A DNA stretch of 57,176 nucleotides from Armatimonadota bacterium (lineage in GTDB: Bacteria > Armatimonadota > UBA5829 > DSUL01): positions 1 through 57,176 of the forward strand of contig JADLDK010000061.1 in NCBI GenBank assembly GCA_020846715.1, written 5' to 3'. This document shows, in pieces, positions 27,871-35,223 of this stretch. Position 1 is the first letter of the stretch, and every line of letters begins with the position of its first letter. The position numbers and the translations under genes were made by a program. The notes under the pieces were generated by a model. The model made no database searches and had not been told where the DNA came from. It saw only the letters and a program-made list of their open reading frames with translations.

Positions 27871-30609
27871 ATGGTGCGTAAGTTGGTGTTCCTTGCGGCG
27901 CTCATCCTGGCGAGCCGCTGCGCGGCAGATGTCTCTGTCATCAAGAGCTGGGATTTCGCTCGCAATCGCTCAAAAATGGAGTGGAAGGCGAGTGAGGATG
28001 TCAGTGACTTCCTGGCGACTCCCCAGGGGCTGGCAGGCAAAACGCCTGGAAAGGACCCGAAGCTGGTTGTTACGGGTCTGGAGATTCCGGCCAAAGCTAC
28101 GCAATATGTCGAGATCGAGATGCGCACGGACACTGCGGGTGAGTGGCAACTTTTCTGGGCAAACACAACTCAGGGGCAGTATCAGGGCTTTCAGCCTCAA
28201 GCCGTAACCAACTTCTACAGTCGCCCCGGAGAATTTCGCACGTATCGGATATTTCCATTCTGGCAGGCTATGGGCAAGATCGTTCAGTTGCGCCTGGACC
28301 CTCCAGACCGCGTTCGCTCCACGTTTACGATCAGGGCTGTAAAGGTTGTGCAAGTGGCGGCATCAGAAGCTTCGCGACGCGAACCGTCGTGGAGCTTCCG
28401 GGGCACTGCAGATGGGTGGATAGCGGCATCTGAGGCGAAGGGTACGCCCTATGAATCCGGCTGGCGCGCGCAACTGGAAGCGCGAACAGCGCTTCTGCTG
28501 GCGCCGCCGGTAGATTTTGAAGCCAGGTCAAGGCCGTGGGCGACCGTCGTGATGACGGCGCAGGGTGTGAACGCGGCGCAGATTGTGTGGGCCACGCCAG
28601 AGAAGCTGGGAGTGCGGAGCAAGGCTTTTGCTGTGGTAGCGGACGGCAAAGCTCATACCTACAACGTCAAGCTGTCGCCAGAAGACGGCTGGTCCGGACG
28701 GATTATTGCGGTGGGACTCTCACCAACGGCCGATCCCGGATCTGCCATCAGACTCAAGAGCGTGACATTTTCGGACTCCCGTAGGGGCCCCGCAGACGTG
28801 CGCCTGGTGCGGGCGTGGACAGATGCGACGCTTGTGCGCAAGGGAAGCAGCTTCAAACTGCGGGCGCTCTTTGAGAATGCGGGCGGGGAACCGTCACCGG
28901 TCACAAGCGCGACAGTAAAGCCTGAGGGGGGCATAGCGTGTCTGGCGCCAACACTGACTGTTAGAGCCCTCAAACCTGGAGAGACGGCTGAAAAAGAATG
29001 GACGCTCAGGGCGACAGAAGCGGGAACGCAGAGTATCCGCATAGTCTCTGGCACAAAGACTGATTTCAGACTGTGCGTTCAGCCGGAGCTTCCAAAGAAT
29101 CTACGAGGAAAAATGGAATACGTCCCCACACCTAAACCCGTCTCTACAGGCGATTATCTGGTCGGCTGTTACTACTTCCCCGGATGGCATACCTATGGCC
29201 GATGGAGCGTGCTCGATCAGTTTCCCGAGCGCCGGCCGGTGCTGGGCTACTACAGGGAAGGCGACCCGGAAGTGGCGGACTGGCAGATCAAGTGGGCTGT
29301 TGAGCACGGCATCGGGTTCTGGATTTACGACTGGTACTGGTCGGCAGGGGAGCGCAAGCTGGATCACGCTCTGCACGACGGCTTTTTCAAAGCGCGCTAC
29401 CGCGACATGATGAAGTTCTGCCTGCTCTGGGCGAACCACAACCCGCCCGGCAGCTCCTCTCCTGAGGATATGGAAGCTGTCACGCAGTACTGGATTGATA
29501 ACTACTTCAAGCGAAGCGAATACCTGAAGATAGACGGAAAGCCTGTAGTGGTCATCTTCTCGCCAGGGCGTTTCACTGAGGACATGGGGCGCGAGAGCAC
29601 TCGCAAAGCCCTGGAGCACTCCCGCGAGATGTGCCGGAAAGCTGGTCTGGCAGGGTTGTATTTCGTCGCCTGCACCTACCCGGAAAAGGATGCCATCTGG
29701 CAGATGGAGCAGGAAGGCTACGACGCCCTGAGCGGCTACAACTACCCGCCGGCAGGGTCTAATGGCAACCGGGTGGCGCCATACGCGGACATGGTGGACG
29801 CCTACCCTGACTACTGGAAGCAGATTGATGAGATGGCGTCCATTCCTTACATTCCAGTGACGGAGCCCGGATGGGACTCTCGCCCGTGGCATGGCGACAA
29901 GGACCGGGTGCGCACCGGAAAGACTCCGCAGCTCTTCGAAAAGATGCTGGAGAATGCCAGGGGCTTTGAAGATGCGCCTGCAAGGAGAAAGCTGGGCGGC
30001 AAGAAGATTGTTTTCATTGAAGCCTGGAACGAGCTCGGAGAAGGCGACTATATCGAGCCCCATCGCGAATGGGGGTTTGGATATCTTGACGCAATCCGGC
30101 AAGTTTTCTCCGACGCAAAGGAGCCTCACACAGACCTGACCCCACAGGATGTCGGGCTTGGTCCGTACGACCTGCCCCAACCTCCGAAGATCACGTTCTG
30201 GGAGTTCAAAAAGTCTAACCCGGGGGTAATATCCCAGAATATCAGAGACTTTGGAGTACGCGATGGGACGCTACAGGGAGTCTCCATCAACAACGACCCG
30301 GGATTGTATTTCCCCCTTTCCGGCATTGATGCTTCCGGAATCAAGACCATAGAGATACGGATGAGCGTGTCTGCGGGCAAAAACGGGCAGATATTCTGGA
30401 CGTCTGGAGACGCCATGTCAGAGGAGCAAAGCGCGCATTTCCCCGTCTCTGGAGACGGCCGCACCCGTACCTACAGAGTGGATATGAGTGGACAGAAGCT
30501 GTGGAGTGGCCCTGTTCGAACACTCCGAATCGACCCGACAGACGCAGCGGATGCACAGATTACAGTTAATTTTGTGGATTTGGTGAGTGCGGAGCGGGCT
30601 ACAAAATGA
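27871..30609 (+). CDS. Secreted WbsX/GH99-like glycosidase-type protein with three repeat modules
   Basis: A 912-residue protein with a signal peptide (VFLAALILASRCAAD). The central catalytic-type domain (about 428-770) has the WbsX/GH99-like marks GCYYFPGWH, GIGFWIYDWYW, DGKPVVVIFSPGRF and EAWNELGEGDYIEPH, found in enzymes acting on complex glycans or in O-antigen loci. I also see three copies of a beta-sandwich module: about 24-160, 173-300 and 785-905. Each has a strand like VEIEMRTDTAGEWQLFWAN and one like YRVDMSGQKLWSGPVRTL. A CARDB-like domain covers about 308-402. The modules probably bind carbohydrate. The mRNA is probably leaderless. Activity and substrate are unknown, and it could be a glycosidase or a glycan-binding protein. 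Confidence 0.82.
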   Translation: MVRKLVFLAALILASRCAADVSVIKSWDFARNRSKMEWKASEDVSDFLATPQGLAGKTPGKDPKLVVTGLEIPAKATQYVEIEMRTDTAGEWQLFWANTTQGQYQGFQPQAVTNFYSRPGEFRTYRIFPFWQAMGKIVQLRLDPPDRVRSTFTIRAVKVVQVAASEASRREPSWSFRGTADGWIAASEAKGTPYESGWRAQLEARTALLLAPPVDFEARSRPWATVVMTAQGVNAAQIVWATPEKLGVRSKAFAVVADGKAHTYNVKLSPEDGWSGRIIAVGLSPTADPGSAIRLKSVTFSDSRRGPADVRLVRAWTDATLVRKGSSFKLRALFENAGGEPSPVTSATVKPEGGIACLAPTLTVRALKPGETAEKEWTLRATEAGTQSIRIVSGTKTDFRLCVQPELPKNLRGKMEYVPTPKPVSTGDYLVGCYYFPGWHTYGRWSVLDQFPERRPVLGYYREGDPEVADWQIKWAVEHGIGFWIYDWYWSAGERKLDHALHDGFFKARYRDMMKFCLLWANHNPPGSSSPEDMEAVTQYWIDNYFKRSEYLKIDGKPVVVIFSPGRFTEDMGRESTRKALEHSREMCRKAGLAGLYFVACTYPEKDAIWQMEQEGYDALSGYNYPPAGSNGNRVAPYADMVDAYPDYWKQIDEMASIPYIPVTEPGWDSRPWHGDKDRVRTGKTPQLFEKMLENARGFEDAPARRKLGGKKIVFIEAWNELGEGDYIEPHREWGFGYLDAIRQVFSDAKEPHTDLTPQDVGLGPYDLPQPPKITFWEFKKSNPGVISQNIRDFGVRDGTLQGVSINNDPGLYFPLSGIDASGIKTIEIRMSVSAGKNGQIFWTSGDAMSEEQSAHFPVSGDGRTRTYRVDMSGQKLWSGPVRTLRIDPTDAADAQITVNFVDLVSAERATK

Positions 30610-30638
30610 GATCCCGCCACTTTTTGATTGAAATAGGC

Positions 30639-30667
30639 TTGACAAGCATCACGTCAGAGCTTATGCT
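30639..30667 (+). promoter_or_regulatory. Consensus promoter of the cobalamin-riboswitch operon
   Basis: TTGACA (30639-30644), a 17-base spacer and TATGCT (30662-30667). It lies 30 bases after the WbsX stop and about 35 bases before the riboswitch. Confidence 0.75.
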
Positions 30668-30699
30668 TTAGCCAGACAACTAAATCAACTGCGGTTAAG

Positions 30700-30890
30700 G
30701 CGACTGCGCGCTGTTAAGGCACGCGGTTGAAAAGGGAAGATGGTGCAAATCCATCGCGGGCCCGCCGCTGTAATCGGGGACGCTGATCACCGGTCTGCGT
30801 CAGCAGACGACAAGCCACTGTTCCGGGAGACGCCGGAGCGGGAAGGCGTGAGATGCGATTGATCCGAGAGCCAGAAGACCTGCCTTGACC
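30700..30890 (+). promoter_or_regulatory. Cobalamin (adenosylcobalamin) riboswitch
   Basis: The conserved core is clear: AGGGAAGATGGTGCAAATCC (about 30730-30755), GCCGCTGTAATCGGGG (about 30765-30782) and GCCACTG (about 30813). It closes with the B12 box GAGCCAGAAGACCTGCC (30868-30884). Binding of a B12 cofactor normally turns such switches off. An intrinsic terminator follows at 30895, so control is by transcription attenuation. The regulated genes are the pseudopilin, PEP-CTERM and 444-residue surface proteins, not a recognisable synthesis or BtuB gene. Confidence 0.93.
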
Positions 30891-30894
30891 GCCG

Positions 30895-30934
30895 GGTTTC
30901 CGGTCACTTTGTACGCAAGCCGGAGACCTTTTAC
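30895..30934 (+). terminator. Attenuator terminator behind the riboswitch
   Basis: GGTTTCCGG (30895-30903) pairs with CCGGAGACC (30920-30928) with one G-U pair, over a 16-base loop. TTTTACT follows. It starts 11 bases after the B12 box and lies 24 bases before the first gene, the classical place for riboswitch-controlled termination. Confidence 0.8.
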
Positions 30935-30957
30935 TCAGCACGTCTTCGGAGGCAAAG

Positions 30958-31914
30958 ATGGCGAGGCGACAACGCGGTCTATGCTGCGTTTCTAACCCGC
31001 TCTGCTCCAGGATGCGGGTATTTTTGTGTACCGCACTCCTTTCAGAGCCAGACAACGACATAAGTTTTCCACAAACGAAGTGCACGCGTGGGGCCGGTGC
31101 AAACCCTTGCGCGACCCGGCGTAGATCGGGCTTCACGCTGATAGAGCTGCTGGTTGTGATTGCGATCATCGCGATCCTTGCTGCGATGCTCTTCCCGGTA
31201 CTTGCAAGAGCCAGAGCGGCTGCTGAGCGCGCGGACTGCTCCTCAAATCTCCATCAACTGGCTCTGGCGATGCTGCAGTATGCTGATGACAACGGTGGGC
31301 GCTTTGTACCCGGCGCTCCGGACATCAGCGGCCCCGGTGGAGGCCTGATTCGCTGGCACGGCGTCCGGCAAAGTCCAGCGCAGGCCTTTGAACCGGAGAA
31401 GGGGCCGCTGTGGGCGTACCTCGGAAAGTCCCGCGGCATCAAGACCTGCAGGAGCATGCCTTCGTCAGCATCCGGAGGAAAGAACAATTTCGAAGCCGGT
31501 TGCGGTGGCTACGGTTATAACAACACCTGCATTGGCGCCAGCTATCAGAAGTTCTCCTATGGAGACCCACGCGCCTCTACTCAGACCGCCAAGGTATCTG
31601 AAGTCGCTGATCCGGCCAATACGGTCCTGCTGGCGGATACCGGCGTTGCGCAAAGCGCGGCGAATCGCATCTATGAGTACTCCTTCGTCGAGCCGCCCTT
31701 CTACGCCAGCCCGGATGGCCCCCTGCCCTACAGCCCGAATCCAAGCGCCCACTTTCGCCATTCAGGATGCGCGACCGTCGCGTGGTGTGATGGTCACGTT
31801 TCCTCTGAGAAGATGAGCTTCACCGACGACAACAACCCCTACGGCGCGAACAACGCAAGCGCGCATATCGGGTGGTTCGGACCGAAGAATAACAGCCTGT
31901 TTGACCTGGAGTAA
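30958..31914 (+). CDS. Type IV pilin-like (pseudopilin) protein with H-X9-DG tail, B12-controlled
   Basis: A 318-residue pseudopilin. The methylation motif is [17 protein letters not shown] at 58-74, a strong N-terminal helix with Glu at +5. The C-terminal H-X9-DG signature is present ([15 protein letters not shown]), as in prepilin-associated families of Armatimonadota and Planctomycetota. The start at 30958 follows GGAGGCAAAG; it leaves a 58-residue leader with several Cys, far longer than normal, and the ATG at 31012 is an alternative. It is the first gene after the cobalamin riboswitch and attenuator, so it should be made when B12 is low. No other pilus-assembly genes are in the window. 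It could form a short fibre or a surface-exposed subunit. Confidence 0.9.
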   Translation: MARRQRGLCCVSNPLCSRMRVFLCTALLSEPDNDISFPQTKCTRGAGANPCATRRRSGFTLIELLVVIAIIAILAAMLFPVLARARAAAERADCSSNLHQLALAMLQYADDNGGRFVPGAPDISGPGGGLIRWHGVRQSPAQAFEPEKGPLWAYLGKSRGIKTCRSMPSSASGGKNNFEAGCGGYGYNNTCIGASYQKFSYGDPRASTQTAKVSEVADPANTVLLADTGVAQSAANRIYEYSFVEPPFYASPDGPLPYSPNPSAHFRHSGCATVAWCDGHVSSEKMSFTDDNNPYGANNASAHIGWFGPKNNSLFDLE

Positions 31915-31983
31915 GGCTGCCTGACGTGGCCGCTCCGGGCTAATACGCGCATCCGCGCATACAGACAACAAGGGAGAAATCAA

Positions 31984-32541
31984 ATGAGAATCTCAAGAAT
32001 CCTGCTAGCAGCGACTGCCGCGGTGGCCGCTATGTCCCTGGTAAACCGGGTCTATGCCGGTGACGTGCTCTTCAGCGGCTCGGCCGGGAACGGCGCTAAC
32101 ACGAGCTATCTGGTGATTGACTCGGGAACGTACAATTTCGCGTTCACCTATCACTATGACGGCGCCAAAACCGCAGCGGATATGCTGACTGACCTGGACG
32201 CGGGGGTACCCGGCTTGGACATCGGGCTCAGCGACTATGGCGGTGGATCCATTTTTGTGGACACGTTTGCTTATCCGCCCATGCCCGTGACAGGGACCTT
32301 TGGCACCTACTGGTCGTACTGGCTGAGCGATGACGGGGCGGCCTGGAACTACTCACAGGTTGGAGCGGGACAGAGAGTTCTTTCGGATGGGAGCTGGGAT
32401 GGATGGAGCTTTGTCCCGAGCTTCACGACGGACGCGGTGGCTCCGCGTGTGCCCACAAATCCCGTTCCCGAGCCATCCTCGGTCGTCGCGCTTCTGTCGG
32501 TAGGTACGGGCGTGATCGCGATGCTGCGAAAGCGGGGCTGA
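31984..32541 (+). CDS. Secreted PEP-CTERM protein of the B12-controlled operon
   Basis: A 185-residue protein. The signal peptide is at 1-26 (ends near NRVYAG). The sorting tail has VPEPSSVVALLS, then a membrane helix and the basic end RKRG: a standard PEP-CTERM signal cut by exosortase, which is not in the window. The mature middle has TYWSYWLSDDGAAWNYSQVG and VLSDGSWDGWSF, an aromatic-rich pattern I also remember from secreted proteins near cobalt or cobalamin transport genes; this link is from memory only. A GGGAGAAATC ribosome site is present. It is the second gene of the operon, 70 bases after the pseudopilin gene and 1 base before the next gene. Confidence 0.87.
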   Translation: MRISRILLAATAAVAAMSLVNRVYAGDVLFSGSAGNGANTSYLVIDSGTYNFAFTYHYDGAKTAADMLTDLDAGVPGLDIGLSDYGGGSIFVDTFAYPPMPVTGTFGTYWSYWLSDDGAAWNYSQVGAGQRVLSDGSWDGWSFVPSFTTDAVAPRVPTNPVPEPSSVVALLSVGTGVIAMLRKRG

Positions 32542-32542
32542 G

Positions 32543-33877
32543 ATGAGAAGGCTTTCTGCCTTTCTGACGGCGATCGGAGCGCTTCTGACAGCGCAACCGC
32601 TGCTTGCCTGGCCGTGGGTGGATGCGGTCTCTTCTTACAATCCGGGACCGGGACAGTCGCAGGGTGAGTTCCGCAACCCGGCGCGGCTGCTGGGTCCGCC
32701 GGTGGGAGTCTCAGTGGAGGCTCCCAGCCCGGACTCGGTGGTTACGCTGGGTGATGGCGGGAATGTGGTCCTGCAGTTTGATGATCCGATCTATGATGAT
32801 GGCCGCAACCCGCATGGACTGGACTTCATCGTGTTCTCAAACGCCTTCTGGCGCGGCGGAGACCCGGCCATCCGGTGGCAGGAGCCGGCGTTCGTGGAAG
32901 TCAGCCAGGACGGCGTCAACTGGTATCTGATCCTGCCGAATATCCTGCCCGCCGCACTGAAAAGCCCACCCACACCAAACCCGGACATCGGAATGTCTTC
33001 GACGATTCTGCGAGGGTACGCTGAATACACACCGACACTTCCGCTGCCGCCTGGTGTGCGCCCGGAGGAATTCTATACGGTTCCCGACCGGCCGAGCTTT
33101 GCAGACGATCCGGCGAGTCTGTTGATTGACGAAGGCTCTGGAGGCGGCGACGCGATGGATATCGCGTGGGCTGTTGTGGAGACGGCTCCGGGAGTTCCGG
33201 CGCTGGACGGTGGCGGACAGGTCATACCGGCGCATCTGGACTGGGTGAAGTATGTCCGCCTGACCGACGCAAAGACCGGCGACTTTGCAGGAGTCTCAGG
33301 CGAGCTGTCAGCAGACATTGACGCTGCCGCGGCGGTTATGCCAGCGGAACAGTCTCTCGGTGAAGCGCGACACGAAGAGAACGAGCGCATCGTGCGAATA
33401 GCACAGGCAATCGTCACGGGGGTTTATCCCGGAGGCGTCTTTCTCCAGGCGCCAGACAGGTCAAGCGGCCTGTTTGCAACGGGTATGGACGCAGTAGAAG
33501 TGGGAGCAAGGCTCCGGGTGACCGGAAAGTTGCGCCACACAGCGGACGGATCACAGATAGAAGTCTTCTTCTACGATGTGCTGGACACAGCCCAGAAACC
33601 CAAAGCGCTAACTGTGTCATTGCGCCATCTTAACCCATCCGTTGGTCTGGGACTTGACGGGCTGTTTGTGAGGACATGGGGACATGTGTCCGCGCTGGAG
33701 GCCGGCCGGTTCCAGATCGCGGGTGAGGATGGCTCCACAGCAACTGTCCTGACGCAGGACGATATGCCGCCTGTCGGAGCGCTGGTAAGCGTGACCGCGC
33801 CGGTACGCGTGGGCGCTGGCGGACCAGCGCTGCACGCTGCGGACAAGGATGACGTGAGGGTTCTTCACACGCCTTGA
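32543..33877 (+). CDS. Surface protein with beta-sandwich and OB-like domains, B12-controlled
   Basis: A 444-residue secreted protein. The signal peptide ends near LLAWPW (about residue 23). The N-terminal half (about 25-270) has VVTLGDGGNVVLQFDDPI, then GLDFIVFSNAFWRGGDP and AFVEVSQDGVNWY, the pattern of the cell-surface proteins of Bacteroidota and others that I associate with B12-uptake loci (memory, unverified). The C-terminal half (from about 285) shows two OB-like beta units, for example VTGVYPGGVFLQAPDRSSGL and LFVRTWGHVSALEAGRFQI, and ends without an anchor. TGAGATGAG couples it to the PEP-CTERM gene. Last gene before the terminator at 33882. Confidence 0.82.
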   Translation: MRRLSAFLTAIGALLTAQPLLAWPWVDAVSSYNPGPGQSQGEFRNPARLLGPPVGVSVEAPSPDSVVTLGDGGNVVLQFDDPIYDDGRNPHGLDFIVFSNAFWRGGDPAIRWQEPAFVEVSQDGVNWYLILPNILPAALKSPPTPNPDIGMSSTILRGYAEYTPTLPLPPGVRPEEFYTVPDRPSFADDPASLLIDEGSGGGDAMDIAWAVVETAPGVPALDGGGQVIPAHLDWVKYVRLTDAKTGDFAGVSGELSADIDAAAAVMPAEQSLGEARHEENERIVRIAQAIVTGVYPGGVFLQAPDRSSGLFATGMDAVEVGARLRVTGKLRHTADGSQIEVFFYDVLDTAQKPKALTVSLRHLNPSVGLGLDGLFVRTWGHVSALEAGRFQIAGEDGSTATVLTQDDMPPVGALVSVTAPVRVGAGGPALHAADKDDVRVLHTP

Positions 33878-33881
33878 CAGA

Positions 33882-33917
33882 GAAGGCGCTGAGGCTTCCC
33901 ATCCCCTCAGCGCCTTC
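33882..33917 (+). terminator. Terminator of the B12-controlled operon
   Basis: A 13-bp perfect stem, GAAGGCGCTGAGG (33882-33894) with CCTCAGCGCCTTC (33905-33917), loop of 10, starting 5 bases after the stop codon. It lies between two converging genes and may serve both; the T-run is poor. Confidence 0.8.
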
Positions 33918-33952
33918 TGATTCTGCTGCTCCGAGAATCTCTTGATTCCAGC

Positions 33953-34879
33953 TTACGCGGCGCTCTGCCAGTTCTCTGGGCCCACTACCTGATTTCTGCC
34001 CGTATGTTTGGCCATGTACAGGCGCTTGTCCGCCAGTTCGATCAGTTCGTCGCTGGTGGTGACAGGGTCGGCGGGAAAGCCCGCGACTCCTATACTCGCG
34101 GTGACACGTATAACCAGCTGGCCAGAAGTGAACTTGTTGCCTTGAACGACTGAGCGTATGCGCTCTGCAGTGAAAGCCGCCGTCTGCGCTTGAGTAGTGG
34201 GCAGCAATATACCGAACTCCTCACCTCCATAGCGCGCAAGAATGTCTTCCTGGCGAATGTGACCGCGCGCCAGATCGGCCAATTGTCTCAGAATGTCATC
34301 GCCTGCCAGATGTCCGTAGGTGTCATTTATCTGCTTGAAGTGATCAATGTCCAGCATGATGAAGGATACGGAGCGCTCGTGGCGCACAGCTTCCGCCAGT
34401 TCCTCTTTCATCCTCTGGAGCAGATGACGTCTGTTGTAGGCTTGCGTCAATTCGTCAGTGCATGAAAGCTGTTCCTGCCTGCGGACGTCGTCGCGCAGCT
34501 TGTCGCCTTCACTTTTCAGCCGCAGTTGCGCTTTTACCCTCAACACAAGCTCTTTGGGGGTGAAAGGCTTGGTGAGATAATCTTCCGCGCCAAGCTCAAA
34601 CCCTTGCTCCTTGTCGCTGATGTCGGTTTTCGCCGTCAGGAATATTACTGGTAGATCCAGATGACACAGGCGAGCGCGAAGCTCCCTGAGAACGTCGAAA
34701 CCGGTCATCCCTGGCATCATGACGTCCAGTACCACCAGGTCTGGCGGTGTGGCAGCTATGATGCTGAGCGCCTCCGATCCGGAGGCAGCTTCAACTGTCG
34801 TATATCCAGCGCCTTTGAGACTAAGGCTCGCGAGTCTTCGAATATCTACATTGTCATCAACAACGAGAACTGTGGACAT
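33953..34879 (-). CDS. Response regulator with GGDEF diguanylate cyclase output
   Basis: A 308-residue protein in PleD style. The receiver domain covers residues 1-120, with phospho-acceptor D52 (LVVLDVMMPG) and K104 (LTKPF). The diguanylate cyclase domain is at about 140-300, with GGEEF at 218-222, the active-site signature that makes c-di-GMP from two GTP. An inhibitory I-site RQED lies at 209-212, five residues upstream, so product inhibition is expected. A partner histidine kinase is not in the window. c-di-GMP usually governs adhesion, pili and exopolysaccharide. It converges with the B12-controlled operon at 33917. Confidence 0.94.
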   Translation of the reverse strand: MSTVLVVDDNVDIRRLASLSLKGAGYTTVEAASGSEALSIIAATPPDLVVLDVMMPGMTGFDVLRELRARLCHLDLPVIFLTAKTDISDKEQGFELGAEDYLTKPFTPKELVLRVKAQLRLKSEGDKLRDDVRRQEQLSCTDELTQAYNRRHLLQRMKEELAEAVRHERSVSFIMLDIDHFKQINDTYGHLAGDDILRQLADLARGHIRQEDILARYGGEEFGILLPTTQAQTAAFTAERIRSVVQGNKFTSGQLVIRVTASIGVAGFPADPVTTSDELIELADKRLYMAKHTGRNQVVGPENWQSAA

Positions 34880-35004
34880 GGTGAGGGGTGCGGATTCCTC
34901 TCTTTTTTCTGCTGAGCCGTTGGACTAGCACTTACGCCGGGATTGGCTCTATTGGTAATTATGGCAACTGATGAGGTTGCTCTGTATAGAATAGGAGGCG
35001 TAAA

Positions 35005-35136
35005 ATGTCGAATCGAACGTATGTGCTTCCGAAACTGCCATCCAGGAAGTTCTGTCTTGAACCCAGCGTGTTACAGCACGGCAATCTGGGCTGTGCCCAC
35101 TTGCCGCACCGGCCACGCAGCCTGGTCGCAATTTGA
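35005..35136 (+). CDS. Possible small protein of 43 residues
   Basis: In the 344-base gap between the diguanylate cyclase and alpha/beta hydrolase genes, the sequence AGGAGGCGTAAA precedes an ATG and a 43-codon frame. The product starts MSNRTYVLPKLP; YVLPKLP followed by LEP resembles the N-terminus of Fe/Mn superoxide dismutase, so a decayed fragment is possible, but the rest does not match and chance is not excluded. A TATAGAAT-type -10 lies just upstream at about 34985. The remainder of the gap shows no other feature. Confidence 0.3.
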   Translation: MSNRTYVLPKLPSRKFCLEPSVLQHGNLGCAHLPHRPRSLVAI

Positions 35137-35223
35137 CATGGGGGCGGGCATTGGCGTAACATCGACGAGACTCGTGAGACTGCATCGCGGGCTCACTCCA
35201 CCTTTCTGCAGGGAGATTCACTT

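Noticed and set aside
29101..30180. 359-codon minus-strand frame inside the WbsX gene
   Set aside because: Antisense shadow in G+C-rich coding DNA with no domain features.
31088..31130. GGTGCAAACCC-like stretch inside the pseudopilin leader resembling a second cobalamin-riboswitch core
   Set aside because: No B12 box or four-way core follows it and it lies in coding sequence; probably chance.
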